Source: CAWAND01 sp963783335
GTDB taxonomy: Bacteria > Chloroflexota > Anaerolineae > Anaerolineales > E44-bin32
DNA length: 64,000 nt
NCBI GenBank assembly: GCA_963783335.1
Contig: CAWAND010000006.1
Location: forward strand, 124,001-188,000
Direction: 5' to 3'
Shown here piece by piece: positions 26,568 through 35,073 of this stretch. A program made the position numbers and the translations under genes. The notes under the pieces were generated by a model that saw nothing but the letters and a program-made list of their open reading frames with translations, was not told the DNA's origin and searched no databases. The first letter of the stretch is position 1; each line of letters starts with the position of its first letter.

Positions 26568-28832
26568 ATGACAGAAAATCAGGACACCATTGTGGCTCCT
26601 CGAACCGAGCGCCCTCCCGAACCGCAACCTGATCGCTCTTTGAGTGACTGGCGTGAGCGTCTGCTCAACCGCATGCTTGTTGCTGCCGCCATCCTGGGTC
26701 TGCCGGCACTTGTCAGCGGCTCGATCACCGCCCTGCGGGACGCCCAGCCGACACGGATCCTGATCTTTGCCGCCGCCTACGGCTTAATCCTCGTGATCAC
26801 GTTGGCCAGGCGTCTGATCCCCTACAATGCCCGCGCAGCGATCTTGCTTATCATTGCCATGGCGTTGGGCCTCGACGCGCTGCGGTCAACCGGGCTGCCT
26901 GGCAGCGGACGCATCTTCTTGATCGCCCTGGCTGCTATCGCCACGCTTCTGTTTGGCACGCGTGGTGGCTGGATAGCGCTCGGCATCGGCCTGGTGAGCA
27001 CTGTGGCGGTGGCCACCGGGATGTCATACGGCCTGCTGCCGTTTTCGCCCGATATCATGGCCTCCACCGATGTCACATCCTGGATCACCGGCGGCGTGGT
27101 CTTCACCCTGCTGGCATTGATGTTGATTTTGTCGTTGGGAACGCTGCAGCAAGGTTTCGAGACGGCGCTCAACCGTGAGACCGAGATGGTTCGGGAGCTC
27201 AAGGATCAGCAGGCCGCCCTTGAAGCGCGGGTTTCAGATCGGACAGGCGAGCTGCTCCGCCAGAGCCTTCAGCTTCAGGCGGCGGCCGAAATCGCCAAAC
27301 TTAGCGCTGAATTGAGTGATCTCGACGAACTTCTCACGGAAGCTACGCAGCTGATCAAGGAACGCTTCAACTTCTACCATGCATCAGTTTTCCTCATTGA
27401 CGAAACCGGGGCTTGGGCGGAAATCGCGGCCAGCACGGGTGCCGCTGGTCAAGCTTTGCTCGCCCGGCGTCATAAGCTGGCCATCGGAAGCGCCAGCATC
27501 GTGGGCTGGGTCACCGCCAACCGGATGCCGCGGGTGACCCCAAATGTGGAAGAGGACCCGTTCTACTTCCGCAATCCCGCGCTGCCTGAGACCCAATCTG
27601 AGATGGCGGTTCCCCTCATGATTGGCCAACGGCTTATCGGCGCCCTTGACGTTCAAAGCACTGAGCAAGACGCATTCGGCGAAGGCGATATCCGAGTTGT
27701 GGAAGCCATCGCCGGAGATCTTGCCTTCGCCATTGACCACGCCCGCCTTTCGCATGAGCAGCAGGCGCAACTCTTCGAACTTGAGGGCGACATCCAGGAC
27801 CGTACGCGCCAGTCGTGGAGCAAATTCGTTCGCGGCGGCACAGCCTCGACAATCCACCTCGGCCCATCTGGCGAGACCGGCGCTTCCGCCGCCGCGTTCA
27901 CCGGCCTGGGCCAGGCAGCACGGCAGGGTCAAACCGTCATTTCGGATGATCGACGTGAGGTCGTGGTGCCTGTAAGGGTGCGCGGTGAGACCATCGCCAC
28001 CATCGGCGCCAGAAAACCCGGGGAAAGCGCAACCTGGTCCGAAGAAGATATCGCCCTGATCCAGGCCGTCGCTGGTCAGGCTGCCCTGGCCATGGAAACA
28101 GCCCGGCAATACGCGGAAGAGCAGCGGCGCGTTTCCGAACTCGAGGTCGTCAACCGGGTCAGCCAGGCCGCGTCCCAGCTGCTGCGGGTTGACAGCTTGC
28201 TCAGGATGGTCGGAAGGCAAATCATCCAGGTGGTCGGGCAGACCGATGTCCAGGTCGCCCTCTTCGACGAGGACAAGGGGAAGATCTCATTCCCCTACGC
28301 CACCGAAAAGGGTGAGCCGACCGAGCTGGCCGATCTGCCCATCGGCCAGGGCTTGGTATCACATGTGATCCGCACGCAGCAGCCGCTGCTCTTGGAAGAC
28401 TCGATACAAAGTCAAGCGGCAGAACTTGGCATTCAGCTTGATGATCCTGACTTGAAGTCCTGGCTCGGGGTGCCGCTCCTAGCAGGCAATCAGACGATCG
28501 GCGTCTTGGCCACTCTCGACAAGACCCGCGAGCACCGTTTCACCGAAGATGACGTGGCCCTGCTATCCACGGTTGCCGGTCAGGTCGCCACCGCCCTTCA
28601 GAATGCCCGCTTGCTTGAGCAGGTCCAGCAGTCAGCCCGACGGGAGCGGCTGATCCACGAAATCACAACCAAGGTTCGCCGCTCACCAGATATTCAAACC
28701 GTGCTGGAGACGACAGCGCGTGAGGTCGGCAGGGCCTTGAATGTCACTCGCACCACGATCAGGTTGGGAGAGGCTCCCCCGGAGCATCTGCCTCCAGATG
28801 CCCAACCCCCGGATGAGGCGGCGGAGTCATGA
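26568..28832 (+). CDS. Membrane sensor with repeated GAF domains; no kinase domain
   Basis: 754 residues. The N-terminal 200 residues contain about six hydrophobic helices. A short coiled coil leads into GAF 1 (about 240-400, FNFYHASVFLID and ETQSEMAVPL). Next is a shortened GAF-like block (about 405-510) ending in a WSEEDIALIQAVAGQAALAM motif, then GAF 2 (about 520-690, VQVALFDED and LKSWLGVPL). The last 60 residues again begin a GAF (RLIHEITTKVRRSPDIQTVL) and stop early. No output domain. It starts 51 bases after the previous sensor. Confidence 0.83.
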   Translation: MTENQDTIVAPRTERPPEPQPDRSLSDWRERLLNRMLVAAAILGLPALVSGSITALRDAQPTRILIFAAAYGLILVITLARRLIPYNARAAILLIIAMALGLDALRSTGLPGSGRIFLIALAAIATLLFGTRGGWIALGIGLVSTVAVATGMSYGLLPFSPDIMASTDVTSWITGGVVFTLLALMLILSLGTLQQGFETALNRETEMVRELKDQQAALEARVSDRTGELLRQSLQLQAAAEIAKLSAELSDLDELLTEATQLIKERFNFYHASVFLIDETGAWAEIAASTGAAGQALLARRHKLAIGSASIVGWVTANRMPRVTPNVEEDPFYFRNPALPETQSEMAVPLMIGQRLIGALDVQSTEQDAFGEGDIRVVEAIAGDLAFAIDHARLSHEQQAQLFELEGDIQDRTRQSWSKFVRGGTASTIHLGPSGETGASAAAFTGLGQAARQGQTVISDDRREVVVPVRVRGETIATIGARKPGESATWSEEDIALIQAVAGQAALAMETARQYAEEQRRVSELEVVNRVSQAASQLLRVDSLLRMVGRQIIQVVGQTDVQVALFDEDKGKISFPYATEKGEPTELADLPIGQGLVSHVIRTQQPLLLEDSIQSQAAELGIQLDDPDLKSWLGVPLLAGNQTIGVLATLDKTREHRFTEDDVALLSTVAGQVATALQNARLLEQVQQSARRERLIHEITTKVRRSPDIQTVLETTAREVGRALNVTRTTIRLGEAPPEHLPPDAQPPDEAAES

Positions 28833-28869
28833 TCGCACAGCACAAGCCATCTAGGCATGGAGATATGGG

Positions 28870-31800
28870 ATGAGCTTTCCCGATACGCCCACCCATAGCG
28901 ACATCCGCCCATCTGAGGAGATCGTCCCCGAGCGGACGGAACGTGATCGCCTGGCTTACATCTGCCTGGCCGTCGGCCTGCTCGGCGCCCCGGCACCTAT
29001 TTACTGGGCGGCTACCCTGCATGGCTGGCAGTTTGCGGCGCTGGGTGGCGGATTCGGCGCGCTGGCCATTGCGGGAATCGCCGCACTTTTCCTATCCCGG
29101 ACCGGCCGGCGGCCGTCAGCCACATGGTCGTTGATGGTCGGCGTGGCGGCCCTGGGGCTGACCCTGGCCGCGGCCATCAATCAACTGGGGGCACTAACCG
29201 CCATCGGCGTCTTGATCCTGTTCCCAGCCCTTGCCCGGGACAGGTTCTCAGGGCGGATGGTTCAGGCGGCCCTGTTTTTCGCCGTCGGCGTCGCCTCCGC
29301 CACACTTCTGATCGACCTGTTTGACGTCTTCCCTGCCCTGCCCCAGCCTGTCAGTACGCCTGTGCTGCTCATCGTCGATGCGCTCGCCTTGGGCGCGTTG
29401 GGCTTGATCGTCGCTCGCCAGTTTCAGGCCTACAGCCTGCGCACCAAGCTTATTCTGACCTTCCTGGCCATCTCCCTAGTTCCCGTGAGTTTGGTCACCT
29501 TCCTTAGCGCGCAGTCCACGCAGACTGCGCTGAGAAACGAGGCCAACCAGAAGTTGGGCGGCGCTGCCTCCCAGACCGCCGCCGTTTTGGACGAATTCGT
29601 TCAAAACAACCTGACCAATATCAATACCCAGGCGCAGATCTCGACCATCGTCGATTACATGTCGGCCAGTGAAGCTGAGCGCGCCGACCCAACCCGACAA
29701 GAAGAAGCTCGACGCTTACTGCTTCTCCTGGCCAAGGAAGACCCCATCAACGTCCGAGTGTTGGGCCTGCTGGATGCGCAAGGTCACAACATCCTCGACG
29801 CGACGGCGCGCATGACTGGCCAAGACGAATCGGATCGCGACTATTTCACCCAAGCTTTCGCCAGCCGTGTACCATTCGCTTCACCGATTGAGTTCTCTCC
29901 CTCGGACGGTCAACCGGCGATCTTCTTCAGCAGCCCAATCTTCGACGCCCGATCGAGAGTTGTCGGAGTCATCCGCGTTGGATTCAGCGCTGACGTCATC
30001 CAGAGAATCATCGACCAAAGCGCAGGGCTGGCAGGCCCCAGCTCTTATGCGGCCGTCTTTGACGAGTATTTTCTGAACGTGGCCCACAGCAACCAGCCCG
30101 ACATGATGCTGAACCCCGTCGGTCCCATCTCAACCAACACCACCGACGAATTGGTGGCAGCCCATCGGCTGCCCACGGCTTTGGCCAATGGTCCTGGCCT
30201 CCAGGGACTGCAGCCATCCCTCGTCGATCACCTGCGTTCAGCCGACCGCCAGCCCTATTTCGAGGCAGCCGATCCGGCATCACCGGGATCGAGTGACCAG
30301 GTTGCGGTCACTCGCATGACCCAGCTTCCCTGGCAGGTGGCATTCTTCCAGCCGCAGGACATCTTGTTCGCCCCGGCCCGGGCCCAGACAAACAACGCCA
30401 TCCTGCTGGCTGTCCTGGTGGCCATTGGCGTCACCCTGGGCGCCGTCATGGTCTCACGTTTCTTGGCCGATCCGATTATCGACCTGACAAGGATCGCCGA
30501 GCGAGTAGGCGAAGGCGACCTCGCAGCTCAGGCAGAGGTGACGGCTCAGGATGAGATTGGCGTGCTGGGGAAAACCTTCAACGCCATGTCGCAGCGCATG
30601 CAAGATCTTGTCAGTGGCCTGGAAGAGCGCGTCGCCGAGCGCACCAGCGATTTGGAGCGGCGTGCTTTGCAGCTGCAGGCGGCTTCTGAAGTTGCCCGGG
30701 ACGCCGCCGGCATCTTGGATGTAGACGAGCTCCTTTCTGAAGCTGTGCGGCTGATTTCAGAACGTTTCGGCTTCTACCATGCCGGCGTGTTCATGGTCGA
30801 TGAGAGCGGCGAAAATGCTGTCCTCCGGGCCGCCTCGTCTGAAGGCGGCCGGCGAATGCTGGCCCGCGGCCATAGTCTGGCGGTCGGGAAGGTCGGCATA
30901 GTGGGATATGTCACCGGGGCCGGCAAACCCCGCATCGCGCTCGACGTTGGCGATGACGCGGTCCACTTCGCCAACCCAGATCTGCCCAAGACGCGTTCTG
31001 AAATGGCGCTTCCGCTGATGACCGGCGATCGCATAATTGGGGCACTGGACGTGCAGAGCGTCGAACCCAACGCGTTCGACGAGGATGACCTGCTTGCGCT
31101 TCAAACCATGGCAGACCAGCTGGCCATTGCCATCCAGAATGCCAGCCTGCTCTCGAGAGAGACTGAGCTGGCGGCGCAGCGCAGGCGGGCCCTGGATATC
31201 TATCGACAACTCACCCAGCAGTTTGGCTACGATCAGATCATCGCCGACGTCACCCGCCTGGTGCGGGGCGCCTACGGCTACGAGCGCGTCACGCTTGGCA
31301 TGGTTGAAGGTCGTGAGATCGTCGTACGCAGCGCATCTGCACGCACTCAAGACCGACTGCCACGCTTGGGCCAGGGGGTGCCCTTTGGCCAGGGTCTGAT
31401 GGGCATGGCGGCCGAACGACGCCAGCCTGTGCGAATGAGCCGCAGCCGTTTGTCGGAAAACGTGACCGAAGATCCGGTCCTGGGCGCCTTGGGATCCACA
31501 TTGGCTGTGCCACTCATCACGCGCGGCGAGGTCATCGGCGTGCTCACAGCCGAATCGGAGACCGACGTCACCCCCTCCGATGATGAAGTCGAACTGCTCG
31601 AACTGCTGGCCAGCCAGGTCGCAGTCTCGATTGAGAATGCGAGGCTGTTTGAAGAAACTCAACAAAGCCTGCGTCAGGTCAACGTGCTCTACCGCCGCCA
31701 GACAGCCGATGCCTGGGAAACACTTCTCAGCAACCGAAGAACACAGGGCCAGGAGACGACTGCCGCCTTCGGGGATGAGGACTCTCCAACCGACAAGCCC

Positions 31801-32715
31801 TCAATTGAGATGCCGATTGCCCTGCGCGGTGAGATCATCGGCAGGATGGATATCTTGCCGCCTGACGTGGCCAAATGGTCCGAAGAAGACCGCGAGATCC
31901 TGACGGCAGTGGCGGATGAGGTGGCGGATCAGCTTGAACAGCTGCGGCTGATGGAAGAGATCCAGCGCCGGGCTACTCAGATGGAAACCGCGGCCGATAT
32001 CGCCAGGGTCGCCACCGGTTTGCTCGATTTGGATGGTCTGCTGGAGCGCGCTGTCCACTTGATCCAGGAGCGGTTTGGATACTACAACGTCTCCCTCTAC
32101 CTGATGGATCAAGCCGGACACTCAGCCAACCTGAGGCAGTCCGCTGGCCATGCTGAACAAACGCTGCTCAGCGAGAAACCGAGCGTCGAACTGGGTGAAC
32201 GCAGCATTCTGGGGTTTGTGACAGAGTCCGGTGAATACTACGTGGCGCATGATGTCAGCACGGATCCCTACTTCAAGCCCAGCCCGTTGCTGCCCGAGAC
32301 GCGATCCCAGCTGGCCGTTCCACTCCGAGCCGGCGAGAAGGTCATCGGTGCGCTCGACGTGCAGGACACGGGTCTGTACGCCTTCTCTGAAGACGATATT
32401 GCCGTTCTTGAGACGCTGGCCGACCAGTTGGCGGTCGCCGTGCAGAACGCTCGCTCATACGAGGAAGCCGTTCGGCGTGCTGAGCGCGAGCAGAAGGTGC
32501 TCGAAATATCCAGCCGTATCCGGTCCAGCGCCGATATCGACAGCATGCTTCAGACGGCCGTCCGCGAAATCCGGCAAGCCATCGGCGCCAAGCGGGCTGC
32601 CATTCGGCTTTCTTCCGCCTCCAGCGCCTCGGGGATCGATGAACCCGATCCGACCAATGCGGCCGGTGACGATCCCACAGACTCGAAATCTGACAGAAAC
32701 GGGGCTTCAGCATGA
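28870..32715 (+). CDS. Large membrane sensor: Cache-like region, HAMP, three full GAF domains; no kinase domain
   Basis: 1281 residues. N-terminal hydrophobic region (about 30-180), helix at about 194-214, extracytoplasmic Cache-like region to about 500, helix at about 505-530, and HAMP at about 530-585 (DLTRIAERVGEGDLAAQAEV). Then GAF 1 (604-764, FGFYHAGVFMVDE), GAF 2 (770-930, YGYERVTLGMV), a short GAF-like block with the WSEEDREIL motif (937-1030), GAF 3 (1037-1200, FGYYNVSLYLMDQ), and a terminal GAF beginning that ends after about 45 residues (KVLEISSRIRSSADIDSML). Its stop overlaps the parA start by four bases (ATGA), so the sensor and the ATPase are translationally coupled. Confidence 0.85.
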   Translation: MSFPDTPTHSDIRPSEEIVPERTERDRLAYICLAVGLLGAPAPIYWAATLHGWQFAALGGGFGALAIAGIAALFLSRTGRRPSATWSLMVGVAALGLTLAAAINQLGALTAIGVLILFPALARDRFSGRMVQAALFFAVGVASATLLIDLFDVFPALPQPVSTPVLLIVDALALGALGLIVARQFQAYSLRTKLILTFLAISLVPVSLVTFLSAQSTQTALRNEANQKLGGAASQTAAVLDEFVQNNLTNINTQAQISTIVDYMSASEAERADPTRQEEARRLLLLLAKEDPINVRVLGLLDAQGHNILDATARMTGQDESDRDYFTQAFASRVPFASPIEFSPSDGQPAIFFSSPIFDARSRVVGVIRVGFSADVIQRIIDQSAGLAGPSSYAAVFDEYFLNVAHSNQPDMMLNPVGPISTNTTDELVAAHRLPTALANGPGLQGLQPSLVDHLRSADRQPYFEAADPASPGSSDQVAVTRMTQLPWQVAFFQPQDILFAPARAQTNNAILLAVLVAIGVTLGAVMVSRFLADPIIDLTRIAERVGEGDLAAQAEVTAQDEIGVLGKTFNAMSQRMQDLVSGLEERVAERTSDLERRALQLQAASEVARDAAGILDVDELLSEAVRLISERFGFYHAGVFMVDESGENAVLRAASSEGGRRMLARGHSLAVGKVGIVGYVTGAGKPRIALDVGDDAVHFANPDLPKTRSEMALPLMTGDRIIGALDVQSVEPNAFDEDDLLALQTMADQLAIAIQNASLLSRETELAAQRRRALDIYRQLTQQFGYDQIIADVTRLVRGAYGYERVTLGMVEGREIVVRSASARTQDRLPRLGQGVPFGQGLMGMAAERRQPVRMSRSRLSENVTEDPVLGALGSTLAVPLITRGEVIGVLTAESETDVTPSDDEVELLELLASQVAVSIENARLFEETQQSLRQVNVLYRRQTADAWETLLSNRRTQGQETTAAFGDEDSPTDKPSIEMPIALRGEIIGRMDILPPDVAKWSEEDREILTAVADEVADQLEQLRLMEEIQRRATQMETAADIARVATGLLDLDGLLERAVHLIQERFGYYNVSLYLMDQAGHSANLRQSAGHAEQTLLSEKPSVELGERSILGFVTESGEYYVAHDVSTDPYFKPSPLLPETRSQLAVPLRAGEKVIGALDVQDTGLYAFSEDDIAVLETLADQLAVAVQNARSYEEAVRRAEREQKVLEISSRIRSSADIDSMLQTAVREIRQAIGAKRAAIRLSSASSASGIDEPDPTNAAGDDPTDSKSDRNGASA

Positions 32716-33491
32716 CCTACGTCATCGCCGTTGCCAACGAAAAGGGAGGCGTGGCCAAGACGACCACGGCGCTCTCACTCGGCGCGGCGATGGTTGAGCA
32801 GCACCAGAAGGCCCTCGTCATCGACCTCGACCCTCAGGCCAATCTGACGCTCGCATTGGGAATCAAACCCAACAAGCTCAATGGGACCATATCCGATGTT
32901 CTGCTGGGCAGCGGTGACCTGGAAGCTGTCACCCACGAAACCCTGCTTCCCGGCCTGGACCTGGTCCCGGCCAATAACGCTTTGCTGATGGCCGAGCGCT
33001 TTCTTGAAGTACGAGATGATCACGAGTTCTTGCTCAGGCGCGCGCTCGGGCGGGTTGATGAGTACGACACCGTCCTATTGGACTGTCCGCCAGCCCTTGG
33101 AACCATTGCGCGCCTGGCCCTGACGGCTGCCGACCTATTGATCATCCCAACCCAATGCGAGTATTTTTCGGCGCACGCCCTTCAGGATGTGCTTGAGATG
33201 ATTCGGGATGTGCGGGCATCCAGCAATCCCCGCCTGCGGTACAGGCTGCTCCTGACAATGGTTGATCGGCGCAACCGCATTCACCGCACTCTGTACGAGC
33301 AGGTGCGGACAGCGTTCGGAAGAGCCGTCTTTGATTCGATCATCGAGGTCGACACCAGGCTGCGGGAGAGCCCGATCTTCGCCCAACCGATCACCGTCTA
33401 CGCACCCAGAAGCCGTGGCGCCGAACAGTATCGCCAACTCGCCAAGGAACTGAAGTCCTATGCGAAAGAAGCTGTTAGAACACCTGCATGA
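32712..33491 (+). CDS. ParA/MinD-family ATPase (AAA domain)
   Basis: 259-residue ParA-type ATPase with the deviant Walker A NEKGGVAKTTTALSLG (signature Lys at about 11), switch I region LDLDPQANLT in the form VIDLDPQANLTLALG, and Walker B-like VLLDCPPALG. No N-terminal DNA-binding domain and no parB beside it, so it is unlikely to be the chromosomal partition gene. Its place inside a sensor/kinase operon suggests it positions or clusters the signalling proteins, as ParC or PpfA do for chemoreceptors; this is an inference. It overlaps the sensor gene before it by 4 bases and the kinase gene after it by 32 bases. Confidence 0.88.
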   Translation: MTYVIAVANEKGGVAKTTTALSLGAAMVEQHQKALVIDLDPQANLTLALGIKPNKLNGTISDVLLGSGDLEAVTHETLLPGLDLVPANNALLMAERFLEVRDDHEFLLRRALGRVDEYDTVLLDCPPALGTIARLALTAADLLIIPTQCEYFSAHALQDVLEMIRDVRASSNPRLRYRLLLTMVDRRNRIHRTLYEQVRTAFGRAVFDSIIEVDTRLRESPIFAQPITVYAPRSRGAEQYRQLAKELKSYAKEAVRTPA

Positions 33492-35055
33492 TCGGCTGGA
33501 GACGCTTTTCAGCGACGTTTCAGCCGAACCCGACGGAGGCGATCACAGCCGCCGGGCCGGACGCCGGCTGTCCCAAAGGCGAGAGCTCCCAACCGGTTGG
33601 GTGTGGGAGACCGATATCAGCGGCCACTACACGTGGTGCAGCCCTGAAATCGAGCGGATCTTGGGTGTTTCTCCAAGGGAGCTGATCGGCAAACCAATTT
33701 ACGATGCCCCGATGGTGGGAGACGGTGCCGATCGACTTCAAAACACGGTCGCTTCCGCCAAGCCGATCACCAATTTCAAGCTCCAGGCCCGCACCAAGTC
33801 AGGAAAGCAGTACTCGCTTTTGCTTCACGCGCTTGTGAGAAACGACGCGTCGGGCCGGCAGGTGGGCTACCGCGGGGTGGCCCAGGTTCTCGATCTCGAC
33901 GTTTCACCTAGCAGCCGGCTGGCAGTCAGCCTCCCCCACCAACCGGATGCCGTGGATGCCACGGCGCCCCCACCCCTGCTGGCCGGATGGGGCAGCGTGC
34001 CGGGCTACGAACTCGACGGCGACACGCTGCGACCCGTTGCAGCCGCCGCCGATAGCCTCAGCCTGTCGGCCTCAACCAGCCAGGGGGGACGATTGACCGT
34101 CCCCATCAGCGGCCCGGACAGCCCGGTTGGAGTGCTCGAATTCGAGATGCCACAGGATGGCGAAGAATGGTCCGAAGAAGACAAGCAGCTGGTTGAGGCG
34201 GTCGCCCAACAGCTGGGATCGGCTCTTCAGGACATGCGCTCGTATCAGTTGACCCAACAGGCGCTGGAGGAAATGCGGGAGGCAGACCACCTCAAGAGCC
34301 AGTTCTTGGCCAACATGAGCCACGAACTGCGGACGCCCTTGAATTCCATCATTGGATTTTCGAGAGTGATCCTCAAAGGTATCGATGGACCGGTCACCGA
34401 CACGCAGCGCGAAGACTTGAACGCCATTTACAACGCAGGTCAGCATCTGCTTGGTCTTATCAGCGACATGCTCGACATCTCACGCATCGAAGCCGGAAAA
34501 CTCGATCTGACCTTCGGCGACGTCAACCTGGAAGAAATCATCAATGGGGTCATGACCACGGCCATCGGGCTGGTCAAAGACAAGCCCATCGAACTGGTGA
34601 CGGATATCCCAGAAGATCTGCCCGCCATTCGGGCAGACAGCATTCGTATCCGCCAGGTCCTTCTCAATCTGATATCAAACGCCGCCAAGTTCACCGAAGA
34701 GGGCCAGATCGCGGTCTCTGCCCGGCACATCAGCAAGGGCGATCTGGATGACATCTTGGTGGCGGTTGCCGACACCGGCATCGGCATCGCGCCCGATGAC
34801 CTCGAGAAACTTTTCGAACCCTTTTCCCAGGTCGACCCTTCGCCAACACGCAAGTCGGGGGGCACTGGATTGGGTTTGTCAATCGCCCGCCACCTGGTCG
34901 AGCTTCATGGAGGACGCATTTGGGTTGAGAGCACGGTGGATGAGGGAAGCACCTTTGCGTTCACTCTTCCGCTCGAGCCTCCTGCCATCGAAGATGAAGA
35001 CGATCTCGACAGCCAGGCAACCGAAGATGGCATCCCCCCTGGCCAGTCGGCCTAA
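33460..35055 (+). CDS. PAS/GAF-like sensor histidine kinase
   Basis: 531 residues, no membrane helix, so cytoplasmic. A PAS domain at about 40-145 (WVWETDISGHYTWCSPEIER) is followed by a shortened GAF-like block at about 172-262 that ends in the same WSEEDKQLVEAVAQQ motif as two of the sensors. The HisKA domain has FLANMSHELRTPLNSIIGF with H288 as the phosphorylated residue. HATPase_c has VLLNLISNAAKFT (N box), VADTGIGIAPDD (G1) and GGTGLGLSIARHLVELHGG (G2). It is the only kinase in the operon and hence the likely phosphate donor to the two lone receivers and the receiver of the next gene. The start at 33460 overlaps parA by 32 bases. Confidence 0.92.
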   Translation: MRKKLLEHLHDRLETLFSDVSAEPDGGDHSRRAGRRLSQRRELPTGWVWETDISGHYTWCSPEIERILGVSPRELIGKPIYDAPMVGDGADRLQNTVASAKPITNFKLQARTKSGKQYSLLLHALVRNDASGRQVGYRGVAQVLDLDVSPSSRLAVSLPHQPDAVDATAPPPLLAGWGSVPGYELDGDTLRPVAAAADSLSLSASTSQGGRLTVPISGPDSPVGVLEFEMPQDGEEWSEEDKQLVEAVAQQLGSALQDMRSYQLTQQALEEMREADHLKSQFLANMSHELRTPLNSIIGFSRVILKGIDGPVTDTQREDLNAIYNAGQHLLGLISDMLDISRIEAGKLDLTFGDVNLEEIINGVMTTAIGLVKDKPIELVTDIPEDLPAIRADSIRIRQVLLNLISNAAKFTEEGQIAVSARHISKGDLDDILVAVADTGIGIAPDDLEKLFEPFSQVDPSPTRKSGGTGLGLSIARHLVELHGGRIWVESTVDEGSTFAFTLPLEPPAIEDEDDLDSQATEDGIPPGQSA

Positions 35056-35073
35056 CCACGCGCACGACTGCCG

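Noticed and set aside
32712..33491. Chromosome partition locus (parA)
   Set aside because: There is no parB, parS-like palindrome or gid/mnm genes, and the gene is embedded in and overlapping a signalling operon.
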